Assembly (NCBI GenBank): GCA_944383885.1
Contig: CALWRF010000001.1
Coordinates: forward strand, 1-64,000
DNA: 64,000 nucleotides
Direction of reading: 5' to 3'
From: an uncultured Clostridia bacterium
GTDB lineage: Bacteria > Bacillota > Clostridia > Lachnospirales > Anaerotignaceae
The notes below the pieces were generated by a model. That model had not been told where the DNA came from and made no database searches. It saw nothing but the letters and a program-made list of their open reading frames with translations. Of this stretch, positions 57,767 through 64,000 are shown one piece after another; within the stretch, counting starts at the first letter, position 1, and each line of letters starts with the position of its first letter. Both the position numbers and the translations under genes were made by a program.

Positions 57767-58768
57767 ATGTCCGAGGTACTGTCACAAAGCCAGATAGATG
57801 AGCTTATAAACTCAATGAGAAGCGGCGAAACTAAAAATGAGCCGGAGAAGAAAGAGAAAAAGTATAAAAAATATGATTTCTACAGCCCTAAGAAATTTAC
57901 CAAGGATAAATTAAAGCTTTTATCCGGCATATATGAAAATTACGCCAGGTTATGCTCTTCAAGGATTAATAATCTTGTCCGTATTGCCAGCACTGTAAAT
58001 GTTCTTGAGGTAGAGGAGCAAAGATACTATGAATTCAGCAATGCGTTAAATGACAACGACATGCTGACTTTAATTAATGTTACACTGCCTAACGGCATGG
58101 TATATGGTCCGGTTATACTGCACTGCACAAACCAGCTTATTTTATGCATGATAGACAGAATGATAGGCGGTACTGGAGAAGACGCTAAGGATATGCCGGA
58201 TTCATACGTTTGTACCGATATAGAGATTTCGCTCTACCGCAATATTGCTAAGTATCTTGTCGCCATTATGGGCGATGGATGGGCTGACTATATAGACTTG
58301 AATTTTACATTGGATAAAATTGAAACCAACCCCGGAATGATGCAGAAAATAGGCAGGGATGAAACTACCGTAATAGTTGTTATGGAAGCGGAAATAGGCG
58401 ATATTGTGGGAAAAATCAATATATGTCTGCCAAGTAATTTCCTGCTCGGTGTTTTCCATACATTTGAGGAAAAACCGGAAAAGAAGAATCCTGAGGATGA
58501 AACCACAAAAGATATTTTTGAGGGAATTAAAACAACGCCTATGGAAATTAGTGCTGAACTTGGTAAATCGACAATTTTGCTCAAGGATTTATTTACACTC
58601 CAAGTTGGGGATGTAATTAACTTAAATAAACCTAAAGACTCGGATGTCTTCATTTATATAGAAGGTGAGCCGTGGTTTAAAGGTGAATTAGGTAAATACA
58701 ATAAAAACATGGCGGTTAAAATTAACGAGGTTTATGATAAAAATTTAGTTTCGTCCAAAGGAGAATAG
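57767..58768 (+). CDS. fliM: Flagellar motor switch protein FliM
   Basis: A 333-residue C-ring protein. The N-terminal CheY-binding peptide SEVLSQSQIDELINSMRSGE is present, the middle domain is CheC-like (YARLCSSRINNLVRIASTV, LILCMIDRMIGGTG), and the C-terminal SpoA domain includes LGKSTILLKDLFTLQVGDVI. GGGAGGG precedes the ATG. The complete CheY-docking peptide and the cheY gene three genes on show intact chemotactic control of the motor. Confidence 0.96.
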   Translation: MSEVLSQSQIDELINSMRSGETKNEPEKKEKKYKKYDFYSPKKFTKDKLKLLSGIYENYARLCSSRINNLVRIASTVNVLEVEEQRYYEFSNALNDNDMLTLINVTLPNGMVYGPVILHCTNQLILCMIDRMIGGTGEDAKDMPDSYVCTDIEISLYRNIAKYLVAIMGDGWADYIDLNFTLDKIETNPGMMQKIGRDETTVIVVMEAEIGDIVGKINICLPSNFLLGVFHTFEEKPEKKNPEDETTKDIFEGIKTTPMEISAELGKSTILLKDLFTLQVGDVINLNKPKDSDVFIYIEGEPWFKGELGKYNKNMAVKINEVYDKNLVSSKGE

Positions 58769-58774
58769 GAACAC

Positions 58775-60094
58775 ATGAATTCAAAGATTTTTAGCTCTAT
58801 GGAAATAGACGCAATTGGCGAGATATTAAATATCAGTTTAGGCGCCTCAGCTACGGCAGTTTCTACAATGCTTGGCAAAAGAGTGGATATTACTACGCCT
58901 GATGTGGAAGTTGTTTCATACGATGAGTTTGAATATTCTGATATGGAACCTGCCATAGCTGTTGAAATTACATATATTTCAGGTCTTAGCGGAAGCAATA
59001 TTATGCTTCTTAAAAGGCAGGACGTAAGAATGATTGTTGGGCTCCTTATGGGAATTGAAATTCCCGATGAGGAATTTGAGCTTAACGAAATGAATACCAG
59101 CGCTATATGCGAGGTTATGAACCAGATGATGGGCGCTTCTTCCACCGCTCTTTCGGAGTTTTTAGGCGAGGTTGTAAATATTTCAACACCGGTGTCTTAT
59201 GAAATAAAGGATGTCGACAGCTTTAAGAAAAAATGCTTCGGTGACGAGGACGAAATGGTTGTCGTTAACTTTAAACTTAATATAGAAAATATTGTAGAGA
59301 GCCGGTTTATGAATCTTATGCCTATAAAATTAGCTAAAAAGCTTATTTCGGCATTTGGCATGGGATTTGGTCTTGAAAACTTTGGTGAAGAAGAAAACAG
59401 CAATGAGCAAGCCAAGGAAGAAGTAAAACAGACAGCAAAGGAAGAAATTAAAGAAGAAAAACCGCAGTCATCCTCGAAAGTGCTTTCACAAGAAGAAATA
59501 GAAAAACTGCTTAACAGCAATTTAACTCAGGATGACAGCCAGTCAACGGCAAGTAAAGAAAAAACAGTACCGCCTGCGGCAGCTGAAAGCGCTGCAAATA
59601 CAGCTGCACCTCAGGCACAAGCAGCAGCATCTTATACTCAGCCTGAGCAGACTGCATGGCAGAATCAGCAGATGGTTCAGGGATATGGCGCGCCTGCGGC
59701 GTATCCGGGACAGATGCCGGGGCAGGGAATGAATATGAACCAGTTCTACGCACAGCCTGAGCAGAAGATGATTAACACACAGCCTTTAAACCCAAGACAG
59801 TTTTCAATGACGGAATCTCTGGGTGAAGAGCAGGCTGAAAACTTAGCTTTAATTATGGATGTGCCTTTGGAAATATCAGTTGAAATAGGCAGGACAAAAA
59901 AAGTAATTAAAGATATACTGGAGCTTACAACTGGCTCTCTTGTTGTGCTTGATAAGCTTGCAGGCGATCAAGTTGATATATATGCCAACGGACAATGCAT
60001 AGCTAAAGGCGATGTAGTTGTTGTTGATGATAATTTTGGCGTAAGAATTACCGAAATTGTTAAAAAAGATGAATTTTTAAAAGGCAAACAATAA
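58775..60094 (+). CDS. fliY: Flagellar motor switch phosphatase FliY
   Basis: A 439-residue protein joining CheC-type phosphatase modules to a FliN domain. Two phosphatase helices are visible (MEIDAIGEILNISLGASATA near 10-30, and MNTSAICEVMNQMMGASSTA near 105-125). An acidic stretch contains a second FliM-like docking motif (KVLSQEEIEKLLNSN), followed by a Gln/Ala/Pro-rich linker and a C-terminal SpoA/FliN domain (VPLEISVEIGRTKKVIKDIL, then VDIYANGQCIAKGDVVVVDD). It dephosphorylates CheY-P at the switch. Second in the fliM-fliY-cheY block. Confidence 0.95.
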   Translation: MNSKIFSSMEIDAIGEILNISLGASATAVSTMLGKRVDITTPDVEVVSYDEFEYSDMEPAIAVEITYISGLSGSNIMLLKRQDVRMIVGLLMGIEIPDEEFELNEMNTSAICEVMNQMMGASSTALSEFLGEVVNISTPVSYEIKDVDSFKKKCFGDEDEMVVVNFKLNIENIVESRFMNLMPIKLAKKLISAFGMGFGLENFGEEENSNEQAKEEVKQTAKEEIKEEKPQSSSKVLSQEEIEKLLNSNLTQDDSQSTASKEKTVPPAAAESAANTAAPQAQAAASYTQPEQTAWQNQQMVQGYGAPAAYPGQMPGQGMNMNQFYAQPEQKMINTQPLNPRQFSMTESLGEEQAENLALIMDVPLEISVEIGRTKKVIKDILELTTGSLVVLDKLAGDQVDIYANGQCIAKGDVVVVDDNFGVRITEIVKKDEFLKGKQ

Positions 60095-60122
60095 AACCTA
60101 ATAAAAGGAAGGAAGATAACAA

Positions 60123-60482
60123 ATGGCAAAGATTATGTTGGTTGACGATGCGGCTTTTATGAGAATGATGGAGAAGGATGCTTTAGTTAAAAACGGCTAT
60201 ACTGATATATATGAGGCTACAGACGGAGCCGAAGCTGTTGAAAAATATGACGAGTTAAAACCGGACCTTGTAATTATGGATATTACAATGCCTAACATGG
60301 ACGGTTTAGAGGCGCTTAAAGCTATTAAGGCAAAAGATGCCAATGCGCTTGTTGTTATGTGTTCAGCTATGGGTCAGGAAGCTATGGTTATAGACGCATT
60401 AAAATCAGGGGCTAAAGACTTTATAGTTAAGCCTTTTAAACCAGACAGGTTAATAAAAACTGTTTCAACTTTAATTGGTTAA
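60123..60482 (+). CDS. cheY: Chemotaxis response regulator CheY
   Basis: A 119-residue single receiver domain. Acidic pocket Asp8/Asp9, phospho-acceptor Asp53 (VIMDITMPNMDG), the conserved Thr/Ser position in VVMCSAMGQ, and Lys in IVKPFKPDR. It binds FliM/FliY when phosphorylated. GGAAGGAAG lies upstream of the ATG. No cheA is seen in the window; it is probably further right. Confidence 0.96.
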   Translation: MAKIMLVDDAAFMRMMEKDALVKNGYTDIYEATDGAEAVEKYDELKPDLVIMDITMPNMDGLEALKAIKAKDANALVVMCSAMGQEAMVIDALKSGAKDFIVKPFKPDRLIKTVSTLIG

Positions 60483-60511
60483 AACTGCTGTTTAAGGGAA
60501 GTGTTTGAAAT

Positions 60512-60859
60512 TTGGGTGATATTTTAACATTAGCGGGTCTGATTCTTACTGTAGGTGTAATACTTATATTAGCCTATATCTGTTCAAAATATATAGGTCG
60601 CTCAATGGTTGGGTACAAAAGTTCGCATAACATGAAAGTAGTTGACAGTATGGCGCTTGGACCAGATAAAAGCCTTATTATTGCTAAAGTTTTAGATAAA
60701 TATTTCCTTTTGGGCGTTTCTTCCGGAAGCATTAGTATGTTAAAGGAAATGCCGATTGAGGAATTAGGGGCGTTAGCGCAGAATGAAAATAAAGACAATT
60801 TAGGCATACCCCAGTTTAAGAGTGTTTTTTCTGACATACTGTCAAAAATGAAACGCTGA
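60512..60859 (+). CDS. fliO: Flagellar biosynthesis protein FliO (FliZ)
   Basis: A 115-residue protein with one membrane helix (LTLAGLILTVGVILILAYIC, about 5-24) and a cytoplasmic beta-rich domain (SHNMKVVDSMALGPDKSLIIAKV, YFLLGVSSGSISML) matching FliO/FliZ, which helps FliP assemble in the export gate. The start is TTG at 60512. It lies between cheY and fliP as in Bacillus. Confidence 0.9.
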   Translation: MGDILTLAGLILTVGVILILAYICSKYIGRSMVGYKSSHNMKVVDSMALGPDKSLIIAKVLDKYFLLGVSSGSISMLKEMPIEELGALAQNENKDNLGIPQFKSVFSDILSKMKR

Positions 60860-60879
60860 TTTGTATTGGAGAAAGTTAT

Positions 60880-61536
60880 ATGAATGACGCAATAGTTAAT
60901 ATTAATGGAAGTAATGTACAGACATTAGAGCTGTTTTTCCTGCTTACGGTTATGATGCTTCTGCCGTCAATAATTATTATGATGACGTCCTTTACGCGAA
61001 TAATTATTGTGCTGTCTTTTACAAGGACGGCAATAGGCACTCAGCAGACACCGCCTAATATGGTTTTAGTTGGAATTGCCCTGTTTCTAACGCTTTTTAT
61101 TATGTCGCCTGTATTAGACGAAATTAATGAGCAGGCGTATATACCTTATAAAAACGAAGAGATAACTCAGGAGGAAGCGCTTGAGAGGGCTTCTGTGCCA
61201 TTAAGGTCATTTATGCTTAGACAGACCGAAACGGAATCCCTTAACATGTACCTTGATTTTGCAGGAGAGGAAATGCCGGAAAACTTAGACGAGCTGCCTA
61301 TGCGTGTAGTAATACCGGCGTTTATGACAAGTGAGTTAAAGCGTGGTTTTATAATAGGATTTTTGCTGTTTATACCGTTTTTGCTCATTGATATGGTAGT
61401 ATCAAGCGCTTTAATGTCTATGGGTATGATTATGCTGCCGCCCGCTACAATTTCTCTGCCGTTTAAACTGCTGTTGTTTGTTACAGTCGATGGCTGGCAG
61501 CTGTTGTTTAATACATTGGTAAAGGGCTTTAGCTGA
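60880..61536 (+). CDS. fliP: Flagellar export gate protein FliP
   Basis: A 218-residue membrane protein with four helices and the FliP signature (MTSFTRIIIVLSFTRTAIG, QTPPNMVLVGIALFLTLFIM, LKRGFIIGFLLFIPFLLIDM, MLPPATISLPFKLLLFV). It lacks the cleavable signal peptide of enteric FliP. With FliQ and FliR it forms the helical export channel. GGAGAAAG precedes the ATG. Confidence 0.96.
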   Translation: MNDAIVNINGSNVQTLELFFLLTVMMLLPSIIIMMTSFTRIIIVLSFTRTAIGTQQTPPNMVLVGIALFLTLFIMSPVLDEINEQAYIPYKNEEITQEEALERASVPLRSFMLRQTETESLNMYLDFAGEEMPENLDELPMRVVIPAFMTSELKRGFIIGFLLFIPFLLIDMVVSSALMSMGMIMLPPATISLPFKLLLFVTVDGWQLLFNTLVKGFS

Positions 61537-61551
61537 TGGGAGGAGTGTTAA

Positions 61552-61812
61552 TTGGATAACTCTCAGGTTCTTGATATTATGCGCGCAGCCCTGATGGTTG
61601 GTGTTAAGCTATGTGCTCCTACGCTTTTAATAAGTATGGTTGTAGGCATACTTATATCCATAGTTCAGGCTGCAACACAGATTCATGAACAGACTATAAC
61701 ATTTGTTCCTAAACTCATTGCAATAACGGCAGTGCTGCTTATAACCGGTTCTTGGATGCTTACGGTGTTGCAGGAGTTTACAAGGGAATTATTTATTATT
61801 ATGCAGGGATAG
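61552..61812 (+). CDS. fliQ: Flagellar export gate protein FliQ
   Basis: An 86-residue protein of two membrane helices (ALMVGVKLCAPTLLISMVVG and LIAITAVLLITGSWMLTVLQ) with the conserved QAATQIHEQTITFVPK loop between them. The start is TTG at 61552 after GGGAGGAG. Component of the FliPQR channel. Confidence 0.96.
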   Translation: MDNSQVLDIMRAALMVGVKLCAPTLLISMVVGILISIVQAATQIHEQTITFVPKLIAITAVLLITGSWMLTVLQEFTRELFIIMQG

Positions 61813-61835
61813 ATTGATTGTAAAGGGCATTTTAT

Positions 61836-62600
61836 ATGTTTGGAATGAATAATATTTTGCTGTTTTCACTTATCGCAATGCGTGTAAGTGGGTTTATACT
61901 TTTTAACCCTATATTAGGCAGGCAGAATATACCGGCTGTTGTTAAAACCGGAATAATACTGGCTCTGAGTTTTATTATTATTTCTTATAAGCCGTATGAA
62001 ACAGTTACGGCGGCAAATACGGTTGAGTATGCTGTTTTGCTTATAAAGGAGCTTGGCTGCGGCTTTGCTATAGGAATAGTAACTAATATGTTTCTTTATG
62101 TCATTATTCTTTCCGGCGAAGTTATGGATTTGCAGATAGGTCTGTCAATGTCTAAAATATACGATGCGCAAAGCAATATTTCATTATCACTTACTGCCAC
62201 ATTTTTTAATCTTTTGTTTATGCTTCTTTTCTTTACATCTAACGCGCATTTGGCATTGATACGGCTTTTTATAAATTCAGGCGATATAGTGCCTTATGGA
62301 AGCATTGTTTTTGACAATGTGCTGAGTTCAGCTGTACTTACTGTGTTCTGCGACTGTACTGTTTTTGCCATAAAGTTTGCAATGCCTGTTATGGCTTCTG
62401 AAATACTGGCTGAAGTAGGCGTCGGCATTATGATGAAGGCTATTCCGCAGATAGATGTATTTTCCGTAAATATTCAGGCAAAAGTGCTTCTGGGCATTGT
62501 GCTGCTTTTTGTAATGTTTACGCCTATGTCTGAATTTATTGAGAATTTGATAGAATTAATGTTCCAGCGTATACAGGAAGTGCTGTCTCTTATGGTTTAA
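61836..62600 (+). CDS. fliR: Flagellar export gate protein FliR
   Basis: A 254-residue membrane protein with several helices and FliR features (GFILFNPILGRQNIPAVVKT, IKELGCGFAIGIVTNMFLYV, MDLQIGLSMSKIYD, PVMASEILAEVGVGIMMKAI). One copy would cap the FliP5FliQ4FliR1 assembly. The ribosome binding site is weak (AAAGGGC). Confidence 0.95.
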   Translation: MFGMNNILLFSLIAMRVSGFILFNPILGRQNIPAVVKTGIILALSFIIISYKPYETVTAANTVEYAVLLIKELGCGFAIGIVTNMFLYVIILSGEVMDLQIGLSMSKIYDAQSNISLSLTATFFNLLFMLLFFTSNAHLALIRLFINSGDIVPYGSIVFDNVLSSAVLTVFCDCTVFAIKFAMPVMASEILAEVGVGIMMKAIPQIDVFSVNIQAKVLLGIVLLFVMFTPMSEFIENLIELMFQRIQEVLSLMV

Positions 62601-62614
62601 AGGGGGGATAGTTT

Positions 62615-63673
62615 GTGGCCGGAGAATCAAAGACCGAAAAGGCCACGGACAAAAAGCGGCGTGACGAACGTAAAAAGGGAAATATATTCTTAAGCAATGA
62701 CATAATTACACTTGTATCGCTTATGGGTGCTTTTTTCTTAATGAAGCTATATTTTCCAAGTGTTTACGTATGGATTAAGCAGTATTTTACTGAGTACATT
62801 AATTATGCCGGGACAAGAATGGAAATTACAAATGATGTAGTTTTTGATATGGCTATTGATTTTGTTATTGCTTTTATAAAAACAGCAATGCCTGTTATGC
62901 TGGTGTCTATGGCTCTTATTATAATATCTACTGTTTTTCAGACTAAACTGCTTTTTACAACAGAAAGTCTTATGCCTAAATTCAGCCGGCTCAGCCCTCT
63001 TGAAGGCATAAGGCGAATTTTTTCGGTTAGAAGCATTGTTGAAGTTTTTAAAGGACTTATAAAGATTATTATTTTATTCGTAATTTTATATAACTTTGTT
63101 AAAAAGCATATTCTTAACTTTCCGGAATTGATGTCCGTTGATTTAATATCATCATGCGCTTTTATGCTTGAGATGATAATGGATATGGTAATTAATATAG
63201 GCATAGCTTTTACGGTTATCTCTGTTTTTGATTATTTCTACCAGTGGTGGGAATATGAAAGGCAAATGAGAATGACTAAAGAAGAAGTTAAAGAGGAATA
63301 TAAGCAGATGGAAGGCGACCCGAAAGTTAAGGGCAAAATTAAAGAAACACAAAGGAAAATGGCTATGTCAAGAATGATGCAGGCAGTGCCTGATGCCGAT
63401 GTAGTTGTTAAAAACCCTACACACTTTGCCGTAGCCCTTAAATATGATTTGAATAAGAACAGCGCGCCTATTGTTGTGGCAAAAGGTCAGGACGAGCTTG
63501 CCCTTAGGATTATACAGGTTGCCGAAGACAACGATGTGTATGTTGTTGAAAACAGACCTTTGGCAAGGGCGCTGTATGCCTCTGTTGATGTAAACCAGGA
63601 AATACCAGCCGATTATTACGGAGCTATTGCCGAAATACTTGTTTATGTATATAAACTTAAAAAGAAATTGTGA
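62615..63673 (+). CDS. flhB: Flagellar export switch protein FlhB
   Basis: A 352-residue protein with a basic cytoplasmic start (ESKTEKATDKKRRDERKKGN), four membrane helices (about 30-210), and a cytoplasmic domain with the self-cleaving NPTH motif near residue 267 (VVVKNPTHFAVALKYD). Cleavage between Asn and Pro switches export from hook to filament proteins, prompted by FliK. The start is GTG at 62615 after AGGGGGG. Confidence 0.96.
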   Translation: MAGESKTEKATDKKRRDERKKGNIFLSNDIITLVSLMGAFFLMKLYFPSVYVWIKQYFTEYINYAGTRMEITNDVVFDMAIDFVIAFIKTAMPVMLVSMALIIISTVFQTKLLFTTESLMPKFSRLSPLEGIRRIFSVRSIVEVFKGLIKIIILFVILYNFVKKHILNFPELMSVDLISSCAFMLEMIMDMVINIGIAFTVISVFDYFYQWWEYERQMRMTKEEVKEEYKQMEGDPKVKGKIKETQRKMAMSRMMQAVPDADVVVKNPTHFAVALKYDLNKNSAPIVVAKGQDELALRIIQVAEDNDVYVVENRPLARALYASVDVNQEIPADYYGAIAEILVYVYKLKKKL

Positions 63674-63700
63674 CTTTGACTTTAAAATGGAGAATCAGGA

Positions 63701-64000
63701 ATGAAAAGTTTATTTAATAATGCCATTTCATTATTTGTTATAGTTATTGTTCTTTTAATATTCATACCTTTGAATCCGTTTGTAATAGATATATTCTTTA
63801 TACTTAATATATCATTATCGTTTATTATTCTTCTTATAACAATGAATATTAAGGAACCTCTTGAATTTTCTATTTTTCCTTCACTGCTTTTGATAACTAC
63901 ATTATTCAGGCTTGGACTTAACATATCATCAACAAGGCTTATACTTACCCGTCAGGGTGAAGCCGGACAGGTGATAAAGGCTTTTGGTACATTTGTTCTT
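63701..64000 (+). CDS. flhA: Flagellar export gate protein FlhA, N-terminal part
   Basis: The first 100 codons are visible and run off the right edge; the full protein is usually about 680-700 residues. Membrane helices begin at LFVIVIVLLIFIPLNPFVID, followed by ILNISLSFIILLITMNI, and the family motif LFRLGLNISSTRLIL is clear. It forms the nonameric export gate ring. ATGGAGAATCAGGA precedes the ATG at 63701. Confidence 0.95.
   Translation, partial: MKSLFNNAISLFVIVIVLLIFIPLNPFVIDIFFILNISLSFIILLITMNIKEPLEFSIFPSLLLITTLFRLGLNISSTRLILTRQGEAGQVIKAFGTFVL

Noticed and set aside
1-64000. CRISPR array or rRNA genes
   Set aside because: No regularly spaced repeat-spacer pattern and no rRNA sequence was seen.

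Overview
The window comes from an AT-rich, anaerobic, spore-forming and motile member of the Clostridia (Firmicutes); Lachnospiraceae-like is my guess, not something the sequence proves. The evidence is a pyruvate:ferredoxin oxidoreductase gene at the left edge, sporulation genes yabP and yabQ beside divIC, strong AAGGAGG ribosome binding sites, frequent TTG and GTG starts, a T-box leader, and a Firmicutes-type flagellar operon (swrD, fliY, fliO to flhA). Positions 1-45000 are mostly short housekeeping operons separated by intrinsic terminators. Positions 45992-64000 are one uninterrupted flagellar operon that runs off the right edge.

Left part. After the PFOR gene comes a small accessory patch (1222-3109). 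It holds two tiny DNA-binding regulators, one ribbon-helix-helix and one Xre-type, each beside its own operator repeats, and three copies of a structured non-coding repeat. Then come dut with a secreted stalk-domain protein; a copper operon (copA with a nested copZ, then csoR) behind a consensus promoter and CsoR-type operator; HU and rqcP; nicotinate phosphoribosyltransferase; T-box-controlled ileS; panB; a MATE exporter; guaA with a structured leader; and the conserved yabE-tatD-metG cluster facing yabP-yabQ-divIC and three tRNA genes (Met, Glu, Val).

Middle part. A secreted P1-family peptidase faces an ECF sigma/anti-sigma/SIMPL operon with an apparent autoregulatory promoter. These are followed by ybaK, a MacB-like ABC export system with a large extracellular adaptor-like subunit, and a cofactor-independent phosphoglycerate mutase. 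The ilvB-ilvN-ilvC operon has a leader peptide rich in Leu, Val and Ile plus a terminator, which is the layout of ribosome-mediated attenuation. Then come a DUF815 ATPase and a chemoreceptor.

Right part. A lone tyrosine integrase (44270-45292) is bracketed by 21-bp direct repeats. Next to it a 17-bp perfect inverted repeat (45648-45664 and 45927-45943) encloses the sigma-A promoter that reads into flgB. The most interesting reading of the window is that this promoter sits on an invertible segment, making flagellation phase-variable; this is an inference from sequence layout. The operon order is flgB-flgC-fliE-fliF-fliG-fliH-fliI-fliJ-fliK-flgD-(TIGR02530-like)-small ORF-flgE-swrD-motA-motB-fliM-fliY-cheY-fliO-fliP-fliQ-fliR-flhB-flhA, with no fliL between motB and fliM.
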